A model generated the notes under the pieces. The model was given only the letters and a program-made list of their open reading frames with translations, had not been told where the DNA came from and searched no databases. Made by a program: the position numbers and the translations under genes. 64,000 bases of DNA from Geobacillus sp. 46C-IIa (GTDB taxonomy: Bacteria; Bacillota; Bacilli; Bacillales; Anoxybacillaceae): the NCBI RefSeq assembly GCF_014679505.1, contig NZ_CP061474.1, forward strand, positions 588,001 through 652,000. Reading direction: 5' to 3'. Positions 56,513-64,000 of this stretch are shown in pieces. Position 1 is the stretch's first letter. Each line of letters opens with the position of its first letter.

Positions 56513-56734
56513 TTATGGCGTCGATCTGTAGGCGGCGCCTGTTATGAATTTCCTCGATTGGTTCACATGTTCTGACCGTTCTTCGCTTTGCCAGCGGATA
56601 TATTCAAACACGCTTTTGCATTGATGGCAATAAAACTGTCTAACTAGTTGTGCCGTGCCAAACGGCGCGATCAACTGCACATTGGTGGAATGACAAAAGG
56701 AGCAGTGCGGCTTTTCATAATGGTTATTTTGCAT
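56513..56734 (-). CDS. PaaD-like C-terminal zinc-ribbon protein (fragment)
   Basis: 73 residues. The first ~48 match the zinc ribbon at the end of PaaD: PHCSFCHSTNVQLIAPFG, then FYCHQCKSVFEYI, with four cysteines as ligands. The N-terminal MIP18-like domain of a normal PaaD (about 160 residues) is missing. Its start overlaps the PaaC-like stop by 11 bases. PaaD is thought to help assemble or deliver Fe-S clusters to the phenylacetyl-CoA monooxygenase. It is probably a remnant, though a stand-alone zinc ribbon cannot be ruled out. Confidence 0.65.
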   Translation of the reverse strand: MQNNHYEKPHCSFCHSTNVQLIAPFGTAQLVRQFYCHQCKSVFEYIRWQSEERSEHVNQSRKFITGAAYRSTP

Positions 56735-57086
56735 CGGTCACCGCCTCTTTCCGCCAAACGCGATCAAGGCTGTGTTGGAATCTGGTGAGCAAATCCTGGT
56801 AAAAATTGGAGATTGACTGAATCCAGCCGTTCGTATCTCTGACCGCTTTGAACGATTTCCCCGTTTCGTTTTTAATATCCGGTTTTTTGCCGACATGTCC
56901 GTTCAAGTCAAACGTCCACCAATATAACAGCCGCGCATGCCCTAGTTCCCCTTGGGCCATCGCGATGGAAGCAAGCATCGATTCCACATCTGGAGCGCTG
57001 AATCCCACTTTCGCCAAACGATCGCCTAACACAAATTTATTATCGGCAATTCCTTCGGTTAACGTAATTAACGCATGTTTGCTCAT
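56724..57086 (-). CDS. PaaC-like ferritin-fold protein, internally shortened
   Basis: 120 residues where PaaC has about 250. The N-terminal ~60 residues fit PaaC (LTEGIADNKFVLGDRLAK, then IAMAQGELGHARLLYWW with an E-x2-H pair). The C-terminal RFQHSLDRVW recalls the end of PaaC, suggesting that the middle has been lost in frame. In full systems PaaC is the non-catalytic partner of the di-iron subunit PaaA. Start ATG at 57086 is coupled to the preceding gene by ATGA. Probably non-functional. Confidence 0.6.
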   Translation of the reverse strand: MSKHALITLTEGIADNKFVLGDRLAKVGFSAPDVESMLASIAMAQGELGHARLLYWWTFDLNGHVGKKPDIKNETGKSFKAVRDTNGWIQSISNFYQDLLTRFQHSLDRVWRKEAVTDAK

Positions 57087-57408
57087 ATCGCTTCAGCTCC
57101 TTTAATCCGGGATTCATAATTCATTACACCGTCGGAAAGGGAAACGCGCAAAAAGTTCTCTTTTTTGACGACAAACATATCAAACCAGTCTTCCTCATCG
57201 TAGATGAAATTCGCATAAATTTTTGCCAGGCTGTCCGAGTCGGAATCTCATCGTACACGGTCAACAACGGCGGAACGCTTAACAGCTCGGTATCCGCGAC
57301 GATCTTGAGCGTCTGTTTCAGCGCTTCGCAATCCTCGTCGTTCATATCCTCTTGATTTTCCAAAATAAATCCATTCTTGATTTTTTGAATTAACTCTTCT
57401 TTTGTCAT
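57083..57408 (-). pseudogene. PaaB-like gene with a one-base frameshift
   Basis: The ATG at 57408 follows GTGAGGGG. The frame is coherent to about residue 56 (LLTVYDEIP), then goes out of register near 57240; adding one base restores a continuation (DSDSLAKIYANFIYDEEDW, then FDMFVVKKENFLRVS) that ends with a TGA overlapping the next gene by four bases. The end resembles the PaaB VVxRE motif. The coupled stop shows which frame was ancestral. Identity as PaaB is inferred from weak similarity and gene order. A single sequencing error would look the same. Confidence 0.6.
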
Positions 57409-57420
57409 ATATCCCCTCAC

Positions 57421-57660
57421 CTTTTTGTTACGTTTTTAAAATATAGTTACTAAAACACAATACAAAACAATTCAAAAATTCCGTCAATAATGTTTTTATA
57501 TTTTTTTTGCGACACCCATTGTTCTGACGCTTGATTTGGCTGTTCATAAGTGATTGATTTTCTATATTTAGATAGTGAAAATAGTAAAAAGTAATATGTT
57601 TTTCATTCTGTGTTTTTTAAAACATAATAATGGATATGAAGTGTCAAGTAAGGGGATCGT
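57421..57660. other. AT-rich intergenic island
   Basis: About 240 bases of distinctly AT-rich sequence in a GC-rich chromosome, upstream of the minus-strand paa-like genes. It may hold their promoter (TTGACG and TATTGT on the minus strand near 57490) but no open frame. The composition suggests acquired or decaying DNA. Confidence 0.6.
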
Positions 57661-57807
57661 TCTTTCTGCTTCGCTGATCATACATTGGACGGCAAGGGAA
57701 GCGAGCATGGACAAAGAGGAACAGCTACGTGGCGGCACCGTAGTAAGCGGGTAGGCTCGATTATGATTGGCGGAAAGGGGAAGATGGATGTGGATGAAAA
57801 TGGAAAA

Positions 57808-57834
57808 GCCGCCCCAGTCGGGCGGGCTTTTTTC
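57808..57834 (+). terminator. Orphan terminator-like hairpin
   Basis: AAAAGCCGCCC pairs approximately with GGGCGGGCTTTT, followed by T. It has no obvious upstream gene on the plus strand; 57661-57807 has no supported gene. Confidence 0.5.
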
Positions 57835-57865
57835 GCTGATGCGAGATGCTATGGTTTAGCACTGC

Positions 57866-57994
57866 CTAGAAGGCAGGGGGGATAGAACGAGCAGCCTTAC
57901 CGCAGCGTTTCTTGAATGGAAAGGCTTTGCCGCCACCGTTTCCCATGGTCAACATGTGCGCATAGGAAACCGTGATGTTTCAGCATCCTTCTAG
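57866..57994 (-). repeat. Possible diverged copy E of the dispersed repeat
   Basis: Bounded by CTAGAAGGCAGGGG and CATCCTTCTAG, inverted ends like those of copies A-C, over 129 bp. The interior is poorly conserved. The same CTAGAAGGCAGGGG also occurs once at about 25185-25198 before the FadR-type gene. Confidence 0.35.
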
Positions 57995-58023
57995 GGAAAG
58001 GCGCCCACAACGCCAAAGGATGC
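57982..58023 (-). terminator. sspI terminator-like hairpin
   Basis: GCATCCTTTGGCG on the minus strand pairs with a CGCC...AAGGATGC counterpart, just after the sspI stop; it overlaps the end of possible repeat copy E. Confidence 0.55.
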
Positions 58024-58233
58024 CTACTGTTTTACTGCTTGCTCAAGCGTGGTGAGCATCATGTCTTTTTGCTGCTCATTGGCGTGCGTCCAAATGGCTT
58101 CAAACAGGACGCCAAGGCCGGGCAAATACTTTTCTTCACCGCGTTGAATCGCGTCTTCAATCGTATGTTCGAGCTGGTCTTTCGAATTGTTGGCGACGTT
58201 GTGCATAATCGCATGGCGAAGGTTTAAATCCAT
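58024..58233 (-). CDS. sspI: Small acid-soluble spore protein SspI
   Basis: 69 residues from the ATG at 58233, after GAGGTGATG; two earlier in-frame Met codons are less well placed. It matches SspI in length and in the stretches [12 protein letters not shown] and [20 protein letters not shown]. This minor SASP is made in the forespore (sigma-G in B. subtilis) and stored in the spore core. B. subtilis also has sspI near ysgA and pheST. Confidence 0.93.
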   Translation of the reverse strand: MDLNLRHAIMHNVANNSKDQLEHTIEDAIQRGEEKYLPGLGVLFEAIWTHANEQQKDMMLTTLEQAVKQ

Positions 58234-58355
58234 TGTCATCACCTCATTTGCCGTTGTTGTACAACGTTATCGTTTGCCAATGGCGATGGATTTATACATT
58301 GGCTTCGATTTTGCTATAATCAAGTGAGAAACTTGATGTGTGAGGTGACGGAACA

Positions 58356-58880
58356 ATGGAAAAAGCGACATTCGCCGGCGGCTGCTTTTGGTGCATGGTG
58401 ACGCCGTTTGAGGAACTCGACGGCATTTACGGCATCGTCTCCGGCTATACGGGCGGGCATGTCGAGAATCCGACGTATGAGCAGGTGAAAACGGGGACGA
58501 CGGGCCATTACGAGGCGGTGCAAATCACGTTTGACCCGGACGTATTCCCATATGAGCGGCTTTTGGAACTGTATTGGTGTCAAATTGATCCGACCGATGA
58601 CGGCGGCCAGTTTCATGACCGCGGGCCGCAATATCGGACGGCGATTTTTTACCATAACGAAAGACAGCGCCAGCTCGCCGAGCAGTCCAAGCGGGCGTTG
58701 GAAGAAAGCGGGCGCTTCTCGAAGCCGATTGTGACGAACATTTTGCCGGCCACAACGTTTTATCCGGCGGAAGAGTATCATCAAAACTACCATAAGAAAA
58801 ACCCGAAGCATTACAAGCAAGACCGCGCCGCCTCCGGGCGCGATGAGTTTATCGCCAAACATTGGGGGGCGAAGCGGTGA
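58356..58880 (+). CDS. msrA: Peptide methionine sulfoxide reductase A
   Basis: 174 residues with the GGCFWC active site (catalytic C10, with C13) and the conserved [15 protein letters not shown] and GHYEAVQI motifs. It reduces methionine S-sulfoxide in proteins. GAGGTGACGG precedes the ATG. It overlaps ysgA by four bases (GTGA). No C-terminal recycling cysteine pair is seen, so C13 or another cysteine may resolve the disulfide. Confidence 0.96.
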   Translation: MEKATFAGGCFWCMVTPFEELDGIYGIVSGYTGGHVENPTYEQVKTGTTGHYEAVQITFDPDVFPYERLLELYWCQIDPTDDGGQFHDRGPQYRTAIFYHNERQRQLAEQSKRALEESGRFSKPIVTNILPATTFYPAEEYHQNYHKKNPKHYKQDRAASGRDEFIAKHWGAKR

Positions 58881-59632
58881 AGCGAATTGAATCGCCAAAA
58901 AACGCGCGCGTGAAGCAATGGAAAAAGTTGCTGACGAAAAAAGGGCGCGAAGAAACCGGGTGGTTTTTGCTCGAAGGATTCCATCTCGTCGAAGAGGCAG
59001 TGAAAAGCCGAGCGCCGCTTGTCGAGCTGATTGTGGACGAGCGGGCCGCGATTCCGCCCGGCTGGGACGTCAGCGATGTTCCGGTAGTGATCGTAACAGA
59101 AGCGGTGATGAAGGCGATCAGCAGCACGGAAACACCGCAAGGGATCGCCGCTGTCTGCCGGCAGCGGCCGCATGAGCTCACAGGTGTGAAAACGGCGTTG
59201 CTCATTGATGCCGTGCAAGACCCGGGCAATCTCGGCACGCTGATCCGCACCGCCGACGCGGCCGGCATCGATGCCGTCATTTTAGGGGAAGGATGCGCCG
59301 ATTTGTACAATCCGAAAGTGATCCGCGCAACCCAAGGGTCGCTGTTTCATCTTCCGGTTATCAAAGGCGATGTGGCGGAATGGATCACGCGTTTGAAAGA
59401 GCAAGGCATTCCGGTGTACGGCACCGCCTTGGAAAACGCGGTCGATTACCACACCATCCCACGGTCATCCTCATTCGCGCTTGTCGTCGGCAATGAAGGA
59501 AGCGGCGTCCGGCGCGAGCTGCTCGAGCTGACGACAGAAAACGTCTACATCCCGATTTATGGCCAGGCGGAGTCGCTTAACGTTGCCGTCGCAACGGGAA
59601 TTTTGCTTTATTCCTTACAGGCGGTGCGGTAA
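58877..59632 (+). CDS. ysgA: SpoU-family rRNA methyltransferase (YsgA-like)
   Basis: 251 residues from the GTG at 58877, overlapping the msrA stop; GGGGGG lies inside msrA. An N-terminal L30e-like RNA-binding domain precedes the SPOUT fold. Its three motifs are intact: [21 protein letters not shown]-like motif 1, [15 protein letters not shown] motif 2 and [17 protein letters not shown] motif 3. It probably 2'-O-methylates rRNA; the exact site is not known. In B. subtilis ysgA likewise precedes pheS. Confidence 0.94.
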   Translation: MKRIESPKNARVKQWKKLLTKKGREETGWFLLEGFHLVEEAVKSRAPLVELIVDERAAIPPGWDVSDVPVVIVTEAVMKAISSTETPQGIAAVCRQRPHELTGVKTALLIDAVQDPGNLGTLIRTADAAGIDAVILGEGCADLYNPKVIRATQGSLFHLPVIKGDVAEWITRLKEQGIPVYGTALENAVDYHTIPRSSSFALVVGNEGSGVRRELLELTTENVYIPIYGQAESLNVAVATGILLYSLQAVR

Positions 59633-59649
59633 AAAATTTGCCCCTCACC

Positions 59650-59678
59650 TTGCCTTTGCCCGCGCATTTGCGTATAAT
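59650..59678 (+). promoter_or_regulatory. Sigma-A promoter of pheST
   Basis: TTGCCT (59650-59655), 17-base spacer, TATAAT (59673-59678). Confidence 0.8.
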
Positions 59679-59689
59679 GAATAGCGACA

Positions 59690-59968
59690 TTTCCCATACG
59701 GACAACAACGATGACGGAGAAAAGTAGCTTGCCGCTCGCCATCCAGGGAGAAAACGCCATAGACTGGGAGCGTTTTTATGGCCGACGCAAGCGAAGTTCA
59801 CCTCCCGAGTTGACACCGGGACCATCCCCCATAGGTGGGATGTAAAGGTGATCCGGCTTTTGGCCGTTATGGCAAGGAAGCGAACAGCGCGTCTTCATTG
59901 GCGCTGTTAACAAGGGTGGTACCGCGAGCAACAACTCGTCCCTTACTGGGGGCGGGTTTTTTTATTTT
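59690..59968 (+). promoter_or_regulatory. T-box riboswitch, phenylalanine-specific
   Basis: T-box AAGGGTGGTACCGCGA at 59912-59926. Likely specifier TTC (Phe) at 59797-59799 in GAAGTTCACC. Terminator stem CTCGTCCC with GGGGGCGGG followed by seven T (about 59934-59968). Uncharged tRNA-Phe should promote antitermination of pheST. Confidence 0.93.
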
Positions 59969-59986
59969 GTCAGAGGAGGGATTGGC

Positions 59987-61021
59987 GTGAAAGAACGGTT
60001 GCATGAACTCGAGCGAGAAGCGCTTGCAAAAATTGAACAAGCTGGCGATTTAAAAGCGCTCAATGATGTGCGCGTCGCCTATTTAGGCAAAAAAGGGCCG
60101 ATTACCGAAGTGCTGCGCGGCATGGGAGCATTGCCGCCAGAAGAGCGTCCGAAAATCGGTGCGCTGGCCAATGAGGTGAGAGGGGCGATCCAACAGGCGC
60201 TTGAGGCAAAACAAACGAAACTGGAAGAAGAAGAAGTGGAGCGGAAGTTGGCGGCTGAAGCGATCGATGTGACGCTTCCGGGGCGTCCGGTGAAACTGGG
60301 CAATCCCCATCCGCTGACGCGCGTCATCGAGGAAATTGAAGATTTGTTCATCGGCATGGGCTATACGGTCGCCGAAGGGCCGGAAGTCGAGACCGACTAT
60401 TACAACTTTGAGGCGCTCAATTTGCCGAAAGGCCACCCGGCCCGCGATATGCAAGACTCGTTTTATATTACGGAAGAAATGTTGCTTCGCACCCACACAT
60501 CGCCGATGCAGGCGCGGACGATGGAGAAGCATCGCGGGCGCGGCCCGGTAAAAATCATTTGCCCGGGCAAAGTGTACCGCCGCGACACCGATGATGCGAC
60601 CCATTCGCATCAGTTTACGCAAATTGAAGGGTTGGTGGTTGACCGCAACATCCGGATGAGCGACTTGAAAGGAACGTTGCGCGAATTTGCCCGCAAGCTG
60701 TTCGGCGAAGGGCGCGACATTCGTTTTCGACCGAGCTTTTTCCCGTTTACGGAGCCGTCGGTCGAAGTCGATGTGTCCTGCTTCCGCTGCGAAGGGCACG
60801 GCTGCAGCGTCTGCAAAGGCACGGGCTGGATTGAAATTTTGGGCGCCGGCATGGTGCACCCGAATGTGCTCGAGATGGCTGGGTTTGATTCAAAAACGTA
60901 CACCGGATTTGCGTTCGGCATGGGGCCGGAGCGGATCGCGATGTTGAAATACGGCATTGACGATATCCGCCATTTCTATCAAAACGATCTTCGTTTCTTG
61001 CAACAATTTTTGCGTGTCTAA
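59987..61021 (+). CDS. pheS: Phenylalanyl-tRNA synthetase alpha subunit
   Basis: 344 residues from a GTG at 59987 after GAGGAGGG. An N-terminal coiled coil (1-85) is followed by the class II catalytic core: motif 2-like [12 protein letters not shown] and motif 3 [20 protein letters not shown], with TSPMQART in the aminoacyl site. A cysteine-rich loop ([15 protein letters not shown]) matches bacterial PheS. With PheT it forms the alpha2beta2 enzyme that charges tRNA-Phe. T-box controlled; pheT follows after 22 bases. Confidence 0.98.
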   Translation: MKERLHELEREALAKIEQAGDLKALNDVRVAYLGKKGPITEVLRGMGALPPEERPKIGALANEVRGAIQQALEAKQTKLEEEEVERKLAAEAIDVTLPGRPVKLGNPHPLTRVIEEIEDLFIGMGYTVAEGPEVETDYYNFEALNLPKGHPARDMQDSFYITEEMLLRTHTSPMQARTMEKHRGRGPVKIICPGKVYRRDTDDATHSHQFTQIEGLVVDRNIRMSDLKGTLREFARKLFGEGRDIRFRPSFFPFTEPSVEVDVSCFRCEGHGCSVCKGTGWIEILGAGMVHPNVLEMAGFDSKTYTGFAFGMGPERIAMLKYGIDDIRHFYQNDLRFLQQFLRV

Positions 61022-61043
61022 CAGAAAAAAGGAGGGGTTATGA

Positions 61044-63458
61044 ATGCTCGTTTCGTATCGTTGGCTAGGCGAATACGTCGATTTAACGGGCGTGACGGCC
61101 AAAGAACTCGCTGACCGCATCACCAAAAGCGGCATTGAAGTCGAGCGGATCGAGGTGCTCAACCGGGGAATGAAGGGAGTCGTCATCGGTCATGTGCTCG
61201 AATGCGAGCCGCACCCGAACGCCGACAAACTGCGGAAGTGCCTTGTTGATCTTGGCGAAAGCGAGCCGGTGCAAATCATTTGCGGCGCCCCGAACGTCGC
61301 CAAAGGGCAAAACGTCGCTGTCGCCAAAGTCGGCGCGGTGCTGCCGGGCCATTTTAAAATCAAACGGGCGAAGCTGCGCGGCGAAGAGTCAAACGGCATG
61401 ATTTGTTCGCTCCAAGAGCTCGGTGTTGAGGCGAAAGTCGTGCCGAAAGAATACGCCGAAGGCATTTTCGTTTTCCCGAGCGACGCGCCGGTCGGCGCCG
61501 ATGCGTTGGAATGGCTCGGCTTGCACGATGAAGTGCTCGAACTGGCCTTGACGCCCAACCGCGCTGACTGCTTAAGCATGATCGGCGTCGCTTACGAAGT
61601 TGCTGCGATTCTCGGCCGCGACGTGAAGCTGCCGGAAGCGGTGGTCAGGGAAAACAATGAAAAGATCCATGACTACATTTCCGTCCGCGTCGATGCGCCG
61701 GAAGACAATCCGCTGTACGCCGGGCGGATCGTGAAAAACGTCCAGATCGGTCCGTCGCCGCTTTGGATGCAAGCGCGCTTGATGGCGGCCGGCATTCGCC
61801 CGCACAACAATGTTGTCGATATCACCAACTACATTTTGCTTGAGTACGGCCAGCCGCTGCACGCGTTTGACTACGACCGCCTCGGTTCGAAGAAGATCGT
61901 CGTCCGCCGGGCGAAGGCAGGGGAAACGATCGTGACGCTTGACGATGCCGAGCGGAAGCTGACCGAAGATCATCTCGTCATCACGAACGGCCATGAGCCG
62001 GTCGCTTTAGCCGGCGTGATGGGCGGAGCCAACTCGGAAGTGCGCGATGACACGAAAACAGTGTTCATCGAAGCGGCGTATTTTACGAGTCCGGTCATTC
62101 GCCAGGCGGTAAAAGATCACGGACTGCGCAGCGAAGCGAGCACCCGCTTTGAAAAAGGGATCGATCCGGCGCGGACGAAAGAAGCGCTCGAGCGCGCCGC
62201 GGCGCTGATGGCCGAATACGCCGGCGGCGAAGTTGTCGGCGGCATCGTGGAGGCCAGTACATGGAAAGAGGAGCCGGTTGTTGTCACAGTGACGCTCGAA
62301 CGCATCAACGGCGTCCTCGGCACAGTGATGACGAAAGAGGAAGTGGCTGACATTCTTTCGAACTTGCAATTCTCGTTTGCGGAAGACAATGGAACGTTTA
62401 CAATTCACGTCCCATCGCGCCGCCGCGATATTGCGATCGAAGAAGATATCATCGAGGAAGTCGCCCGCCTGTACGGCTACGACCATTTGCCGGCGACGTT
62501 GCCGGTGGCCGAGGCAAAACCGGGCGAGCTGACGCCATACCAAGCGAAACGCCGCCGCGTCCGCCGCTATTTGGAAGGTGCCGGCTTGTTCCAGGCGATC
62601 ACGTATTCGCTCACCAGCCCGGACAAAGCGACGCGGTTTGCTTTGGAGACCGCCGAACCGGTCCGATTGGCGCTGCCGATGAGCGAGGAGCGGAGCGTTC
62701 TCCGGCAAAGCTTAGTGCCGCATTTGCTTGAAGCAGCGAGCTACAACCGCGCCCGCCAAGTCGAGAACGTCGCTCTGTATGAAATCGGCTCCGTCTACTT
62801 GTCGAAGGGAGAAAACGTTCAGCCGGCGGAAAACGAGCGGCTTGCCGGCGTCATCACCGGTTTATGGCATGCTCACCTTTGGCAAGGGGAGAAAAAAGCG
62901 GCCGATTTCTATGTTGCAAAAGGTGTGCTTGACGGCTTGTTCGACCTGCTTGGGCTGTCTGATCGCATCAGCTACCGCCCGGCGAAGCGCGCCGACTTGC
63001 ATCCGGGGCGGACGGCGGAGATTGCGCTTGACGGCAAGATGATCGGCTTTGTCGGCCAGCTCCACCCAGCCGCGCAAAAAGAGTACGATTTGAAAGAAAC
63101 GTACGTCTTTGAACTCGCCTTGGCCGAGCTGTTGAACGCGGAAGGAGAAGCGATCCGCTACGAATCGATTCCGCGCTTCCCGTCGGTTGTGCGCGACATC
63201 GCTTTAGTCGTCGATGACAGCATCGAAGCAGACGCCCTCAAGCAGGCGGTCGAAGAAGCTGGGAAACCGCTGTTGAAAGAGGTTGCCCTCTTTGACGTCT
63301 ACAAAGGCGACCGCCTGCCGGCCGGGAAAAAATCGCTCGCCTTCTCGCTCCGCTATTATGATCCGGAACGGACGCTCACCGATGAGGAAGTCACGGCTGT
63401 TCATGAGCGGGTATTGGCGGCGGTCGAAGAGCAGTTTGGCGCGGTGTTGCGTGGGTAA
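61044..63458 (+). CDS. pheT: Phenylalanyl-tRNA synthetase beta subunit
   Basis: 804 residues, AAAGGAGGGG ribosome site. Domains: N-terminal EMAP-like tRNA-binding fold (about 40-150, [15 protein letters not shown]), B3/B4 editing domain (about 210-390), B5 (about 405-475), catalytic-like core and C-terminal ferredoxin-fold anticodon-binding domain (about 710-804, [20 protein letters not shown]). The beta subunit binds tRNA and removes mischarged tyrosine. Second gene of pheST. Confidence 0.98.
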   Translation: MLVSYRWLGEYVDLTGVTAKELADRITKSGIEVERIEVLNRGMKGVVIGHVLECEPHPNADKLRKCLVDLGESEPVQIICGAPNVAKGQNVAVAKVGAVLPGHFKIKRAKLRGEESNGMICSLQELGVEAKVVPKEYAEGIFVFPSDAPVGADALEWLGLHDEVLELALTPNRADCLSMIGVAYEVAAILGRDVKLPEAVVRENNEKIHDYISVRVDAPEDNPLYAGRIVKNVQIGPSPLWMQARLMAAGIRPHNNVVDITNYILLEYGQPLHAFDYDRLGSKKIVVRRAKAGETIVTLDDAERKLTEDHLVITNGHEPVALAGVMGGANSEVRDDTKTVFIEAAYFTSPVIRQAVKDHGLRSEASTRFEKGIDPARTKEALERAAALMAEYAGGEVVGGIVEASTWKEEPVVVTVTLERINGVLGTVMTKEEVADILSNLQFSFAEDNGTFTIHVPSRRRDIAIEEDIIEEVARLYGYDHLPATLPVAEAKPGELTPYQAKRRRVRRYLEGAGLFQAITYSLTSPDKATRFALETAEPVRLALPMSEERSVLRQSLVPHLLEAASYNRARQVENVALYEIGSVYLSKGENVQPAENERLAGVITGLWHAHLWQGEKKAADFYVAKGVLDGLFDLLGLSDRISYRPAKRADLHPGRTAEIALDGKMIGFVGQLHPAAQKEYDLKETYVFELALAELLNAEGEAIRYESIPRFPSVVRDIALVVDDSIEADALKQAVEEAGKPLLKEVALFDVYKGDRLPAGKKSLAFSLRYYDPERTLTDEEVTAVHERVLAAVEEQFGAVLRG

Positions 63459-63475
63459 TGTCGCAGCTGTAGAAG

Positions 63476-63503
63476 CAGGGAGCACGGGCAGCTCCCTGTT
63501 TTT
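63476..63503 (+). terminator. pheST terminator
   Basis: CAGGGAGC (63476-63483) pairs with GCTCCCTG (63491-63498), followed by five T. Confidence 0.92.
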
Positions 63504-63543
63504 CTATTCCGTCACACCGAAGCGTGCAAAAAGGGGGAGAACG

Positions 63544-64000
63544 ATGCGAACCATTCAGGCCGCGATCATTGCCTTGCTTTTGCTTGCCGGGTTGTACGGA
63601 TGCGCTGCGGGGCGGCCGGATGGCAGACAACAACCGGTTGAGCTCACCGTCTCAGCAGCTGCCAGTTTGCAAGACGCGCTAGAGGAAGTGAAAACCACCT
63701 TCGAGCGCGAGCATCCGAACATCCGCGTTCACTATAACTTTGGGTCATCCGGCGCCTTGCAAAAACAAATCGCGCAAGGGGCGCCGGTCGATTTGTTTTT
63801 CTCCGCCGCCGTCCTGCCGTTTGCGGAGCTGAAAAAGGAAGAATTGATTGATTCTGCGCATGAAAAAACGGTGCTGGCCAACGAACTCGTGCTCATTGTG
63901 CCAAAACAAGAAGAAGAGGCGATTCAGTCGCTCGATGACATCCTTCGCGCGAAACGGGTGGCCATTGGCATCCCTGAGTCGGTGCCGGCCGGCATATACG
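63544..64000 (+). CDS. modA: Molybdate ABC transporter substrate-binding lipoprotein, N-terminal part
   Basis: The ATG at 63544 follows AAGGGGGAG and the frame is open to the window end (152 residues seen). A signal peptide with lipobox LYGC (Cys near residue 19) marks a membrane-anchored lipoprotein. The mature start LTVSAAASLQDALEEV and the later FNFGSSGALQKQIAQGAPVDLFFSA-like stretch match ModA, which binds molybdate or tungstate. It probably begins a mod operon outside the window. Confidence 0.9.
   Translation, partial: MRTIQAAIIALLLLAGLYGCAAGRPDGRQQPVELTVSAAASLQDALEEVKTTFEREHPNIRVHYNFGSSGALQKQIAQGAPVDLFFSAAVLPFAELKKEELIDSAHEKTVLANELVLIVPKQEEEAIQSLDDILRAKRVAIGIPESVPAGIY

Overview
The window is a contiguous piece of a Geobacillus chromosome, closest by eye to the G. 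kaustophilus / G. stearothermophilus group. Several proteins match in length and motif what is remembered for that group: 319-residue PfkA, 587-residue pyruvate kinase with its extra C-terminal domain, 876-residue Bst-type DNA polymerase I, IF3 with an ATT start, and the R2lox protein whose crystal structure came from G. kaustophilus. Gene order follows the Bacillus subtilis ald-ytoI-nrnA-ytrHI-dnaE-acc-pfk-pyk-citZ-icd-mdh-phoPR-polA-mutM-coaE-gapB-speD-nrdR-dnaBI-ytxC-thrS-infC-rpmI-rplT-ysdAC-sspI-ysgA-pheST block. There is no rRNA, tRNA, CRISPR array, prophage or intact insertion sequence.

Layout. 1-5.2 kb: an accessory oxidative cluster (end of a Zn alcohol dehydrogenase, an SCP2 lipid-binding protein, an aldehyde dehydrogenase, an R2-like ligand-binding oxidase and a secreted stalk-like protein). 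5.5-9.4 kb: a LuxR-type regulator divergent from moaB, and a 5'-truncated acyl-CoA synthetase ending at an AT-rich junction. 9.4-12.2 kb: argGH behind a promoter with two ARG-box-like sites. 12.3-25.1 kb: UspA, a YtkK-like reductase without the SDR catalytic Tyr, ald, an M24 peptidase, YtkL, YtoI, YtpI, NrnA, the sporulation pair ytrH-ytrI and dnaE. 25.1-30.8 kb: a FadR-type regulator with a matching operator, then accDA and pfkA-pyk. 30.8-36.7 kb: YtvI, a UPF0756 protein, citZ-icd-mdh and a MaoC-like protein. 36.9-43.8 kb: phoPR, polA, mutM, coaE. 43.8-50.6 kb: gapB, speD behind a structured 150-nt leader, nrdR, dnaB-dnaI, ytxC. 50.6-56.4 kb: T-box-controlled thrS, the L20-leader infC-rpmI-rplT operon, ysdA, a dimeric dUTPase and an M42 aminopeptidase. 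56.5-57.7 kb: a decayed phenylacetyl-CoA monooxygenase (paaBCD-like) operon beside an AT-rich island. 57.8-64 kb: sspI, msrA-ysgA, T-box-controlled pheST and the start of modA.

How it works together. Most of the window is central metabolism (glycolysis, TCA entry, malonyl-CoA supply, arginine synthesis), replication and repair (DnaE, PolA, DnaB/DnaI, MutM, NrdR) and translation (ThrS, PheST, IF3, L35, L20, an rRNA methylase), with sporulation genes between (ytrHI, ytvI, ytxC, sspI). RNA-level control is prominent: two T-boxes, an L20 leader and a possible leader switch before speD.

The parts most worth a second look are a dispersed 139-bp repeat with imperfect terminal inverted repeats (three close and at least one diverged copy), a second hairpin repeat family (three copies), the speD leader, the collapsed paa operon with a one-base frameshift, the 5'-truncated synthetase, and the R2lox neighbourhood, which hints at the unknown substrate of that oxidase. 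All calls come from reading sequence and translations; no database search was run.
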